A stretch of DNA of 60,000 nt from Antedon mediterranea (GCF_964355755.1 NC_092671.1:2028501-2088500); one strand, 5' to 3'. Shown: positions 1 through 12,300, numbered from the stretch's first letter. Notes: generated by a model from the sequence alone, not told the origin. Translations and numbers: made by a program.

Positions 1-2037
1 CTTTTGGACACCTAGATGTCCAGTTTTGTCATGAGCTATATTTATAATGTGTTCTCTGTACTCCTGTGGTACAACTATTTGGTCATCGATTTGTTTGCGG
101 AAACGTGTCTGTGGTTGGCATTTTCTCATTATAATTCCATTTTCTTTATAAAAACAGACATCTTGATCTTTTGTGCATGATTTATCTTTTACCTCACTTC
201 GAATGAATTTCAATGTTTCATCTTTTTCTTGTAGTTTTATCAAGTCTTTAATGTCGCTGTGCAACAAGGATTTTGCCTCTGGTGTGTTTGGCAAATTGTA
301 ATCAAGTGATTCTTTGAAATTAAGTGCCACATTTTCTGATGTTGTTTGATGTTGTTCAAGATATTGTCTAATACAATCCTGAGCTTTTATTTCGGGCAAT
401 ACACGAGTTTGTGCTCTAGTAACTACTAGTACATCTTTTGGTTTGTCCCATTTATTTTCTGGGTCTAGATCATTGCCCAATAGACCATCACTACCAAGGC
501 CTTCTATTACACCAACGATAACTTTGGTAGTAGGTATTTTTTCTGTGGTAATATGTACCTCAGCGGTAGGAATTTCTATGTTAGTGCGGCCTATGCCTCG
601 GACTAAGGTATACGAACCTGTGAGACTCTTTTGGGGAATAAACTGTTTATCAATCAATGTAATTGACGATCCTGTGTCTCTCAAAAATGTTATGGCTTTA
701 CCCTCAAGTATACCATTAATTAAGAAAGCTTTGTTCAAAGGCTCAGTCTTTGATGAGCCACTATGCACCGTGATGCACTTTAAGGAATCGTGCGGTCGTT
801 GATTTTTTTGTCTTTGATTTTGATTTTGCCGACCTTGTGTGTTGCTAAATCGGGGAGGTTGTTGAGGAATAAATGGCCTGTTTAATGAATTCAGATCTTG
901 CTGATAGCTAGCATTAAAGTTTGGTCTGAATTGATGCTGATTTTGTGGATTTGTAGCCGGCCTGTTAAATGCACTGTGATTTGGTGCAGAAGGAGGCGGG
1001 TTAAACCTTGGCCTGTTGTAAGTCGGTCTGTCAAACCTTGGTGGTTTGCTATTGTAGGGCTGCGGTCTGTAATGACTATTTGTGCCTATTTGCTTATTAT
1101 TTAGCTTATGGCGTTGCCAATAATTAGGTATTATGCTGGCATACTCCTCCGCCTCTCTGGCAAAGTCAGCTGTATTTAATACTTTCTTTTGAAGTAAATG
1201 CTGGCGCATATCATTGGGAATGTTCTCTAAAACCTGTTCGCGTATTATCAATTGCGAAATACCTGCCGCATCATCAGCCGCAATGCCAGAGTATCTCACC
1301 CAACAATCAAAATTATGCCCAACCTTTGTAATGTAGGAACGTATGCTTTCATTGTCATTTCGCTTTAAGTTCCTAAATTTTTGTCTGTAATGTTCTGGGG
1401 TCAGTTGAAACACTTCCAGTATCGTACATTTTAGGGTTTCGTAATCAAAATTTTCGTCCATGATGGTATTCATGGCGTCTCGAGCCTTTCCCTCAATGCA
1501 TTGGGAGATGCGTCGAACCCAAGTGGATTCCTCCCATTGTTCCCTTTTAGCATAACTTTCGAATGCCGTAAAATAAGCGTCAGCATCGATATTATTAGTT
1601 AGTTTTTGTTTATATCGATCTATTTTTGTGGAGGCATATGAACTTGTGGTGCTATGACCATCATTACTCTCTCGTTGTATTTGAGCTCTTATAGTTTCAA
1701 CATTTTCGTCTCGTGCTAATGTCTTATTTGCAATCTCTCTATCATATTCAATCTTTTTCCGTTCTAATTCTAACTTTTCTTTTTCCATTTCGATTTTTTG
1801 ATAGGCCAACCAATCATGCATGTGCATCAAAATCATTTGACCCCCAATTTCTACAGAAATTTTATCAAGTACCATATCCGGAATGTCGGTCTCGTTACCA
1901 GTATTTTGAGTGGTTTCAGGTATAGCTGGTACAACAGTACTATTTTGAGAAGCAGCCTGAGAAGTTTGTGCTTCATCGGTATTCATTATGGAACTTTGTT
2001 GAGATCTTAAGATCCTACTTGACTTATGTTTAGGCAT
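1..2037 (-). CDS. Gag-protease-integrase polyprotein (partial)
   Basis: The retrotransposon polyprotein starts at ATG 2037-2035 and stays open to the window edge (679 codons). Residues about 1-80 are polar. About 80-125 is a charged, probably coiled-coil segment rich in K and E. About 140-330 reads as a capsid-like retrotransposon Gag domain. About 330-430 is a basic N/Q/R/P-rich tail that lacks the usual CCHC zinc knuckle. The retropepsin active site is DTGSS at 454-458, followed by a flap and an LLGND-type motif near 518-522. A linker with VVTRAQTR follows. At 669-674 H-x4-H, with GHLG at 673-676, marks the H2C2 zinc-binding domain of an integrase. Reverse transcriptase and RNase H are expected downstream of the integrase if the Gmr1 assignment is right. 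Plus-strand open frames in this region are antisense shadows. Confidence 0.85.
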   Translation of the reverse strand, partial: MPKHKSSRILRSQQSSIMNTDEAQTSQAASQNSTVVPAIPETTQNTGNETDIPDMVLDKISVEIGGQMILMHMHDWLAYQKIEMEKEKLELERKKIEYDREIANKTLARDENVETIRAQIQRESNDGHSTTSSYASTKIDRYKQKLTNNIDADAYFTAFESYAKREQWEESTWVRRISQCIEGKARDAMNTIMDENFDYETLKCTILEVFQLTPEHYRQKFRNLKRNDNESIRSYITKVGHNFDCWVRYSGIAADDAAGISQLIIREQVLENIPNDMRQHLLQKKVLNTADFAREAEEYASIIPNYWQRHKLNNKQIGTNSHYRPQPYNSKPPRFDRPTYNRPRFNPPPSAPNHSAFNRPATNPQNQHQFRPNFNASYQQDLNSLNRPFIPQQPPRFSNTQGRQNQNQRQKNQRPHDSLKCITVHSGSSKTEPLNKAFLINGILEGKAITFLRDTGSSITLIDKQFIPQKSLTGSYTLVRGIGRTNIEIPTAEVHITTEKIPTTKVIVGVIEGLGSDGLLGNDLDPENKWDKPKDVLVVTRAQTRVLPEIKAQDCIRQYLEQHQTTSENVALNFKESLDYNLPNTPEAKSLLHSDIKDLIKLQEKDETLKFIRSEVKDKSCTKDQDVCFYKENGIIMRKCQPQTRFRKQIDDQIVVPQEYREHIINIAHDKTGHLGVQK

Positions 2038-2359
2038 TAATGTACTTATACAATATATAATGACTATGACTTAAGACTTAGTAAGATATATATAACAAAA
2101 CTTAAACTATAGTGCATCACAAACTTTTACCACAAAATGAAAAATGTACCTTTGACTTGGAACTCATTGATGATATTGACAGAAAGTTTTCCTTCCCTTT
2201 GTGTTTCTGGCATGAAAACAATGTCATCCACAATGTTGGTAAAGTCTTGTTTCAGATCAAAATTCAAGTCAAGCAAATCCATAAAAAAATTTGTGAAGTG
2301 GTCCACCACAGCACAGTTCGTCTAATGTTAATAGTAACGGGTTAAAAACGTTTCCAGCA

Positions 2360-2371
2360 CCGCTGCCACCA
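2360..2371 (-). other. Primer-binding site of the gypsy element
   Basis: Immediately inside the LTR the minus strand reads TGGTGGCAGCGG. The leading TGG is complementary to a tRNA CCA end, as expected for minus-strand primer binding. I do not assign the tRNA species. Confidence 0.5.
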
Positions 2372-2831
2372 TGTTACGGGCTTCGCATGAGTCCGAGCGG
2401 TTTGCTTATATAGTCATATAGGAGAAACGTCCGAGCGGTTTAATATTTAAAGTTATCAGACAAAGATGAACATCAAAAATGCAGTAAAGTTAAAGTAAAA
2501 GTATATTTCTTTAATGAACAGGCGCTCTTGCTGGCCTGTGTCTGTTCACCTTCATGCCAAAACTAAAACTAAACTTAAAACATCTCATCTTAACTATTTA
2601 AAAAACCCACTCTGACTTCTGATTGGCCAACAATATTCCAAGTAGTTTGATAAGTTAGCCTTTTTCAAAAATTGAGACAAAATTACCGTTAACTTTGTCT
2701 GGGGCTTTTTTCTAGGCCACATGGTACCATATGATATGTGTAACTGTAAGAGGAGTAACTAAAGGTTACTGGATAATAACCTCTTTAGCATGAGTTATTA
2801 TCACAGTATTCATATTCAAAAAAACCTGACA
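2372..2831 (-). repeat. 5' LTR of the gypsy element
   Basis: On the minus strand the 460-bp segment begins TGTCAGG and ends CCCGTAACA, giving the TG...CA ends expected of an LTR. It is followed directly by a plausible primer-binding site. It contains a direct duplication of GTCCGAGCGGTTT (around 2391 and 2430). The outer boundary is inferred from the TGT...ACA symmetry only, since the partner LTR is outside the window. Confidence 0.6.
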
Positions 2832-3423
2832 ATACCTTTTTACCAATATTTTATTGAATGTAAAAATACTAAAAGCAATATACAACATTTCTAGATGACC
2901 AAACAATTTTTAGGCATCATGGCAAAAATTTTGACCAATCACAAACGATGGACAACTGTCGCTTGTCATTGGTTAACTAAAGGCCAACTCAGACAGCATC
3001 GTACGACAAGGCCCAACAAAACGTCTTGACTTGTTGGTGCTGTCTGAGTTGAATTCCAATGAGATGAGTTGTCTTGAGATAGCGTTGGGCATGGTTTTTT
3101 TGGTCGTCGGGAGAACATTGTTTTGTTGTTCTCCTGTCAAGACAATTTGTTGGGCCTCGTACGACGCTGTCTGAGTTGACCTTAACTTTCATTGCGGCTA
3201 AATTGTTGCATTGCATTGTAAAATACTCTTATATCTTTGAAATCATTTCAAAGGTGGACATACATATTCTTAAGTCATCTTATTGTAAGAACAGTGGTTA
3301 TAGCATACCATTATTTCTAAGACAAGCCATCAATAAAATGTCCACCTACTCATAACATGTAGGCCAATGTTGGTTTATCCAGGTAATCTAAGCATGCAAT
3401 AGAAGTACTATTTTATAACATAC
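2832..3423. other. ANKIB1 intron after exon 6, portion outside the retrotransposon
   Basis: This stretch holds a palindromic MITE at 2981-3182, a degenerate second copy of the exon 6 splice-donor junction near 3298-3330, and a solo end of another MITE family at about 3360-3405 (shared with 37774-38013). No coding sequence is seen. Confidence 0.6.
2981..3182. mobile_element. MITE with about 40-bp TIRs and TAA target duplication
   Basis: The 202-bp element has inverted ends: the left reads AGGCCAACTCAGACAGC and the right ends with the complement of AGGTCAACTCAGACAGC. The similarity continues inward through CGTACGA and GGCCCAACAAA. It is flanked by TAA on both sides (2978-2980 and 3183-3185). 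TAA target duplications fit PIF/Harbinger-type transposition. There is no transposase; the short minus-strand open frame here is spurious. Confidence 0.7.
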
Positions 3424-3541
3424 CATTGTTTCTAAGAAGAGCCTCAGCAGTAAATAAAGGTACTCGTAACATGTCTGACGTTTCTACAACTAAAATGTCC
3501 TTTTCTGTCTGCAGTTCTTGAGGACGCATACCAATAAATAC
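3424..3541 (-). CDS. ANKIB1: ANKIB1 coding exon 6
   Basis: Residues 224-262 plus one base. It encodes [12 protein letters not shown] and [18 protein letters not shown], matching the UBA-like region of ANKIB1. The donor is G|GTATGT. The next coding exon is outside the window, beyond the intronic retrotransposon. Confidence 0.92.
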
Positions 3542-6500
3542 CTTTGAAAAAACATTATAAAATTCATGAATATTAATCAAACATTTATTAAATCAAAACA
3601 AAATCTCTCCAAGAGAAAAAGACTATTTTAAAATTAAAATTGATAATCGAAATCGATTACAATAATTTTTATTCTTTTTTTAGGATTGATAAAAATCATA
3701 AATAGATGGATAATGACCCAAGGTTAGCAAGCATAATTAAATATATATATATATAAATGGCAATCTAACAGCATAAAGACCCATGGGATGAAAATGAATT
3801 AGTTATCTACCACAATTTTGTAACATACTGTATGTAGTATGACATGATAAAAACCAAAACACTATAGTGTTTTGTTGTTTTGTTTTTACTTAGAAAAATG
3901 TTAGCAATGCTTTTTATATACTAAATGTTTTTATATGTGTATATCCAAGATCAAAATCCACAATTTTGAAGTTATCCTAAATTTAACACTATTTTAACTT
4001 TGGTCTATATCGTTTTTGAAATTTTATGTATTTTCAGTTCTATTGTCTTAATTTTATTATTCCAAGAAAAATGAATTTCCATTTTAAGTGGAACAATAAA
4101 ATGTCTTGAACCTTGGATCTTAAATTTAGTTTGCAAATATCTATACAAACAGACCATGCTTATTAACTTTTGGGAAAATCAATAAATTGGAAATGTCACA
4201 AATGTATTATTAAAATCTATTATCTTTAATATGTGCCAAAATATTTAATAGGAAATGCTCTCGCGCGATCTGCATTTCACTCAGCGATTGATTTATTTAC
4301 TGAATCTAAACTATTTAAACAAGATTATGAGTTGGACATGGATTTTGCCTAAACTACAGTAAATCAACATTATAGAATATACCCACATGAATTAATGGAG
4401 TATAATATCAATTTAAATATCTGAAATTAAATAAAAACATAAATCCAAAAGAATAGTATATTGTAATACTATAGTATATGAAAGTATACAATAATACGTG
4501 CCTATGTAGTTAAACTGTGATATACACACAAACATGTCAGGATCCATTTCAACATTTAATTCTGTATTATCACCAGGAATATCATAAAAAAAATGATGAC
4601 ATGAAAAATTTTTTTTCATTTTTAAAAAGACAATTTTATAGATTTTTTCTTTCAATTACCATTTTTCAGGATTTTTTTAAAACTTAATTTTTGGTTAAAG
4701 TGAATAACTAGTTAAGTCTATTATGTGTTAAAATGGGATATTTAACAAAAAAATGTTAAACATTTATTTTTTCATGTTCTACTGTTATTATCCTTCTTAT
4801 TTCACTATTTTCTATATTGTTCTCCCGCCATTATAATATTCTGAACAACAAAAAACAATTATATAAACACTATAATCTTTGTGAATTCTAGGTTTTTCCT
4901 ATTTCTTTTCCAATATTATCCTTCTTTTTTCATTATTTTCTTTTATTTTCTATTCGTCTGATATTAATAGCGTACGCTGACTTTCTAAATTCAAACATTT
5001 TTTTTTAATAATCAAAATTCATCATAACATCTTTTTTTAAATAATCAAATTCATCCTAGTACGTTATTGAATTTTGATTATGAAATCTAAATACTATATA
5101 TCTTGTGCATAGTATACTAAATACATTACACAGCTGGCTAAGCCAGCTCATCAGCCATTAATAATCCTAGGTTCTCTTGTTAATAAATTAACGCCTATCT
5201 AAATAAGTGATGAAAAACCTGTAGATGTTAAACAACGGCAATCATGCGTTCCTTCAAGGTTACGAGGAATTTGAAAATGATTTGCACATTACGGAGCAGG
5301 GTGCGCTAATTGTGACAGTCGATTATAAGCTTTGGAAATTGTATGTTGATAGTATATAATCTTCTCTTAAAGATGTATTGTCCCCCAAAAACATGAAGAA
5401 AAAAAATTAATTAAATAAGACTTTGAATAGGTTATTTTGTAGTTTCAATAAAGTTAATCACTTTCGTGAAAAAAAAAAATAATGTTTTCACATATAAAAT
5501 AACATTATTAATGGTTAAATTCAAACAAAAACCCATTGGCTGGCAGCCATAATTTGAATATTTTTTGCTTATGTGACATTAAAATGGCATATTCAACAAA
5601 AACAAATTTAAAACTTACTTTTCAGGGGGACAATTATACATCTTTAATGATTATTGATGTAATTATCAATTTTTATGTATAATGCTAATGTTTTTACTAT
5701 CTTTAATTTTACCCCCCTCTGTATTTTACCCCCTTCTGTATTTTACCCCCCTCTGTATTTTTATATACATGTTTTTAACATTTCTTTTGTGTGTATTTTC
5801 ACAGATATTTTAATGTTGTACAAAACAATTTCTGATATTGGACAAATAAATGCAAATAAATGTAAACAAATAAATGTAAGCAGCTCATTCATTCATGTCA
5901 AAATGATTGTATATACTTTAAAGTATTACCATAACAAAGCTTGTTAAACAAATCATAAAATCATTTTGAAATGGTTCTATATACATGGAGGTTATAGACC
6001 TTTGCTTACAATTACATAGTACACACTTTGGTAGTGGGGTTGCCACAAGAAAAGTTACCCACTATGAAATTCATTATTCCAGAGAAATTGTAAATTAAAT
6101 GTAGAAAAAATAAAGCTTACTTCTTCATACGTGACATTGCTCAACTCTTCGGTAAAGTCATCATCCATAAAATCCGGCTGGAAGAGAAAAACATTTACAT
6201 TATAATAACAGCAACCAAGAACAAAAACATATTCCAGTCTTACAATAATAAATTAACTAATAAAAAAAAACCACAAATAATGTAATGTAAATAACTACAC
6301 ACAATATTATAAATAATCCGTTATCCGTTTATTTTATATTGACACTGTTGATTCGTCTATTTGTTTTTTAAATATTTTTATATAGTTTATTTTATATCAT
6401 TGTTGTTACTTTGGGAGTACGGAACCTGAACTCTTGTTATAGTGATTAGGTTCACTTTTAGGTTCCTGCCTACTCCCTTAGTTTCTGTGTTTTGTTTGTT

Positions 6501-9310
6501 TGTAACTGGTTTTTGGCAATAAATAATAATAATAATAATAAAAACTGTGCCCTCTAAGCTGCTAAAAAATATACAAACTCACAAACAAACATACAGTGGA
6601 GAAAACATAACCGCATAGACAGTGGTATGATATAACTAAACATTGTACCCAGGAGTCAAATGGGTACTCGATACAAATGTATATTTAATTTTAATATATC
6701 AATGTCTATACTAGTGGTTTGACTTGGGAAAGTTGATCAAATTATTTAATCATTTATTTATTTTCAGTCACATTCAACAGCAGGAAACCCGCCACCAATA
6801 AAATGGATAAATGGATTGAGAACAGTCTTAAGAATTGATGCTTAAATGACTTTAACATATACAAAACATCATATAGAAACAAGCCATGCAATAGTCATCT
6901 CTGTTCTGACTTTCCTTTTCCAATCATTGGGGTGATAATCGTAAACAGCAAAAGGCAAGTGATACTATGTCAATATGACATATTAGTGTTGATACAGCGA
7001 GAAACTTAAACCTTTCTGTGAACCGACTTATTCTAATACTAACATCACATGAAGTAGGAGCTGACAGTATAGGATTATTGTTGTAGACAATTATGTTAAT
7101 CATGGTCATACAAGATTCATAATATATTGTTACTTGAATTTCAACAGAATGAAAACAAAACTCTAGAACTGCATAGCAATAATTAAAGTATAATATAAAA
7201 CAACAGAAATGAGAAAATTGGAATAAAGTCAACTCTCTGAGGCTGGCTGGGATTTTCTGCAAATTCTGAATGTGTTTTCAATGTTAAAAAAGAATTTGGG
7301 CCCATTTGGAACTCAAGAAAAGGCTGGTATATTGACTGTGGTTAAAAAAGTCTCCCCAACTGATACTTGAACTTGGACTCTTCTTGAACCTTGCTATATA
7401 CGGTAACTCATCCATTAGACCACTTGGGCGTTCATGGTATGTCAAGCACATGGATATTGCGGCACCAAGGCTGTAGCGAGAAGTTGAAAACAGACAAGGC
7501 AAATATGCTTTAAATATAATTATTAATATAAAATATGACGATCTTCGCTGGGAAATTGGTAAAAATTTAATTTTCTGCCTGCGACATCCATCGTGTAAAA
7601 CATATGCACATTATAATGTTGAGTTATCTATTATTTAAATATTTCTGTGTTTACATGTTATAAGAGATTGAAACAAAGGTAGTAAAATGTTTACTGAGAC
7701 AATGATTCTTTGTTTGACAGCTTATAACTGATATTATATAACACCTAAATAAATTATTTGTATTAGAGTCCCATAAATCTATCGTGTGATAAAATGCCTC
7801 TGACAGGTCTCGAACCTGCGACCTCTCACTGTACTTACACAAAAGACCATCTTTGACTCAAGGTACGATGCTATCTCATAGCGGCAACTTTTCTCGGCAC
7901 AGTCACATGGCGTTTCTTTTTCTTGATTTTCTTCAAACAATGGAGCACCGTGTGTGAGAAGAAGCTACAATACAAGGAAAAAAATAAAAAGGAAATAGAC
8001 TTTATAATAAAAAATGGAAAGGAAATGATCTGTGTTAAATTAAAACAAGTGAATATGAAATACTTTTGTAGCAATTTTAACATCATTTTTTTTATCTATA
8101 ATGAATTATTATTCTATTGCCCCCTGGTTATTTTATGGTAAAATGTCCCCTTAATAGAAGCTTTTTTTAGGGGTAATTAGTGGCAGTTTAAAAGCATTTT
8201 TAAATAAAGAAATTCTAGGTTGCTGAAAAGTGTACAGTAGGTTGAATTTTGTTATTTTTGAATTCAATTATTTGACATTGATTTAAATGCACATTAAGTG
8301 CATTACATCTCGTTATTACAGAGTATAATTATGCAAACTTGGGTCTATGGTTTATGTCAACAGTTCAGTCAATATTTGGATTCAATATGCAAAGCCTCAA
8401 TGATTAACAGTATAAATAAAATGCCAGAAAACAAAGAATTAAAGTATGAGTCAAAAAGGAGAGTTTTTCAAGCTGTCTTAAGCTCTGTCTACACTCTCAA
8501 ACTAATTTGAATGTCCATATATGGGCACATCACATATTTTTTTTGCATAAAGTTTGATAGTGTAGACAGAGCTTTAAAAGCAACAATTGAATTTTCCCTG
8601 ATAGAGAAAGAAGGTAAACAGAGACACAAGAAAAATAACAAAAACCTCAATGCTTTGTTGACCAATTTATGGAATGAGATTCTGAACTAGATTGCAGAAA
8701 TCTCTTAGGAATTTACAGATGAATACACTATGATAGAAGCTGATACAGACAGTGATCCAGTATGAAGGGGTCGGGAAGGTGTAGGGTTTATATTAAATTC
8801 CTCTGAAAGGTTTGAGAGGGTGAACACATTGTGGCCTGGACAAGCCCATTATATTCAGTGATTTTTCAGTGCAGTTGTAGTGGAATTTAAAACTGTCATT
8901 AAATATTGGTTCCCACTTAAGACGCAATGCAAGAACGTACATCACAAGTAATTTTAAGATCAATCACCCAAACTTTTGGTCAACTTGCATACGGTGAATT
9001 TACATCATTGTGTTGCGTCCCAGTGGAAACAAAACTTTACTACCAGGTAAAATTTCTAGATTAACTATTGACAAAACTGCCCCTAAGCATTGGTTTACTC
9101 CAATTTTTTTTACTTTAAAATAAAGAATATGTTTTCTTACCTCAACTAATGATAAATATCCCGCACTTGCAGCATAATGAAGAGCAGTGTTCTTTTTCTA
9201 TAATAATATACAATAATAATATAATATAATAATATACCCAAATAATATTGATTACCATTTTTAGGTTATATGCATGATATGCATATAACCTCTTGATTCT
9301 GTCAAAATCT

Positions 9311-9353
<43 letters not shown>

Positions 9354-12300
9354 TTCTTTCCTTAGCACTATTTTGTCCGTGCATTATCTTGGCATCAGTT
9401 TCATCTAGCTAAGTCAAGTTTTCAGAGTATATTCCTTATGGCCAGGAATCGATGTGGTTATATTTTCACGATGCGTAATAAAAAATTACGCGGTCTACGC
9501 GCGATTTTACGAAATCACGTTTGTAATCATATCTTCACAAGCATGAATCACAATTAAACAAAATTTGGTACTCATAAATTTCAGGTCATATTTCATCATA
9601 TGGCAATAAAATTACGTGCGTAGCGCATATAACGCTTGCGTACGCGCGCTTAAAATGTTCAAAATTGTCAAAATTTATTTTCGATGAAATTAGAGTACGT
9701 TTCAGGCAATTTTAAGCGTTTAAAAAATTGCCATGAGTGCGCAGATTTTTGCACGCGCACTGCGCGTTAAACGTTAATGCCCACTCTTTTTGCCGGATTT
9801 CTGTTTTACAATCTTTCTTTAATAATATCATCATATTTGGTTCAGGTTTCAACTCGAAATTGCGTTCTACGGGCACATCAAAAGTGACTGGCTACGCACG
9901 TATAAGTTAACAAAATGGTGAAAATATGCTAAATTTTAAAATTAATATATATCGTCAGAATACAGGGGAACACCTATTTTTTATTTCATTTTCTTGAAGT
10001 GTATGTATCATATGTATCATTTATTATCAAATAAAGAGAACAAAAGTTGATTAAGTCATCATTAATTGCATATTAAATTTTTAAAAAATAATTTCGACAA
10101 TCAAACAAATTATGACATTTTCTTAGGCCAAAATAACAAACTTAACATTAACTTTCTTCCTTCAAATATTCATATATTAAAGTTAAAAGTATGTAGTTTG
10201 ACAGTGTATCATTTGTATACATTTTAAAGATGTCATCATAGTAAAAAATTATAATTCATTTCGGTATGTAATAATCTATTTGCATCAAAGTGGTTACTGC
10301 ATAGTAAATACACGGAGGAATTTTTCTACAACGTATATAGTCCATGGGATTTAGCTAAAAAATGACCCTTTTCTCACACAAATTGCAAGAAAAGGTTTTT
10401 TTGATGAAATGTGTTCTTTAGACCCTACTGAACACATTTATCAACGTTAGGACATTTTTCGACAACAGGAAGTAGCCTAATTTGCATAATTAAAAATGGC
10501 CGCCATTTTTAATAACGTACTCTGTATCTTGGAAACCGCTAGTCACAGATACTTAATTATGGTGTCAAAATCGTTAGAATATATGATTTTATATTCACTT
10601 TATTGAAAAAGTTTGTCCAAAAATGGATGGAAGTGCTATTTCTAACATTATTGACCTTTGACCTTGAATTCTCATATCTCAGCAACCACTAATCGGAGAT
10701 ATATAAATTATGGCTTAAATTGTTCAGAAACTACACATTTATATCCAGTCTAATGGCATGTTTTTGCAAAAAATGGCCGATTCTAACATTATTGACCTTT
10801 GACCTTGATTTATCATATCTTAGCAACCACTAATCTGAGAGACACACAATATGACTCAAACTGTTCAGAAACTACATATTTATATTTAGTCTAATGGCAT
10901 GTTTTTGCAAAAAATGGCCGATTCTAACATTATTGACCTTTGAACTTTGCACTACATAAAATCGCAAAACTTTGAAAATATTGTACATATGAAATTATTT
11001 TTAGTGTCAAATTGTTCAGAACATACATGTTCCTATAGAGTCCAATAAAACATTATGTCCAATAATGGCCTATTGTATGGTTATTAACATTTTAACTATA
11101 TTTGAAAAAGATTTAAACCCGGAATCTTCTTCATGTGGACATCCATGGAACATACACAATACATTCACGTAAAAAAAGTACAAAAACAAATTATAAAAGG
11201 TTAAAAACTATACACCACTAGTAGTCATACTGTATATGGTTAGTGAAATAAATAAATAAATTCCATAAGAAACTGGTTTTTACTGTATACGGCGAAAATA
11301 TTGCAAGTGGTGGTCAGCTTAATTATGAGTCTCGATAGCCAATTAATTAAACTAAACTAAATATGTTGCATTAATACCGATCTTTTAAAATTCCAGTTGT
11401 CAACAATGCGTCTAGTAGTAGAAAAGGCCTTCTTAATAAGACTATGTTTCAACCTAAAAGAATGCACTCAAATTAAATAATCTTTAGAAATTTGTTTGTT
11501 GAATATGCCATTTAATGCCAATTTAATTTGATCAAAAAATAAATTGCTAACTTGAAAAAAACTTTAATAAACCTGCAAAATGGCATGGCCTAAAGTATGT
11601 ACAATATATCATTAACAAACTCTGGCTCTGTTAATAGTGTCAACACCAACTTTATCCTGAGTAAGATGTAAGACCTATTTAAAATTTATTAATAATCCAA
11701 ACCTATAATGTCTAATATTTTTTTTTTAAAGTGAATATTTTCAGTAACTAAATTAAATCAACTGGTTACATGCACTTTAAATTACCACCATATTATTCTA
11801 AACAAGTAGTGTCAAATCACATGTTCTAATGAATGCCTACATGAAGAAGATTCCGGGTTTAAAAATCCTTTTCAAATATAGTTCAAATGTTAATAACCAT
11901 ACGATAGGCCATTATTGGACATAATGTGTCATTGGACTCTATAGAAACATGTATGTTCTGAACAATTTGACACTAAAAATAATTGCATATGTACAAAATT
12001 TTCAAAGTTTATGCTATTTTATGTAGTGCAAAGTTCAAAGGTCAATAATGTTAGAATCGGCCATTTTTTGCAAAAACATGCCATTAGACTAAATATAAAT
12101 ATGTAGTTTCTGAACAGTTTGAGCCATATTGTGTGTCTCTCAGATTAGTGGTTGCTAAGATATGATAAATCAAGGTCAAAGGTCAATAATGTTAGAATCG
12201 GCCATTTTTTGCAAAAACATGCCATTAGACTGGATATAAATGTGTAGTTTCTGAACAATTTAAGCCATAATTTATATATCTCCGATTAGTGGTTGCTGAG

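Larger units (their letters stand above)
1..2831 (-). mobile_element. Ty3/gypsy LTR retrotransposon, Gmr1-like, 5' part
   Basis: This is the 5' portion of an LTR retrotransposon on the minus strand; the rest lies beyond the left edge. In transcription order it has an LTR (2831 to 2372), a primer-binding site just inside the LTR (2371-2360), a leader, and one long open frame (2037 to 1). The frame encodes Gag, an aspartic protease and then the zinc-binding start of an integrase, with no reverse transcriptase between protease and integrase. That order is characteristic of the Gmr1 group of gypsy elements. The frame has no stop or frameshift in the visible 679 codons, so the copy looks young. 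It sits in the ANKIB1 intron after coding exon 6, in the same orientation as that gene. The target-site duplication cannot be tested because the other end is outside the window. Confidence 0.85.
6178..7838. other. ANKIB1 intron 4
   Basis: It holds a short AAT microsatellite (about 6526-6541), an imperfect hairpin 6413-6478 with GGGAGTACGGAACCTG arms, a tRNA-like SINE fragment (about 7350-7432) and a tRNA-like B box at 7803-7818. The minus-strand frames in this stretch match no family I recognise. Confidence 0.5.

Noticed and set aside
443-1104. Plus-strand open frames opposite Gag-protease
   Set aside because: The minus strand is a continuous Gag-protease-integrase frame here, so these are antisense shadows.
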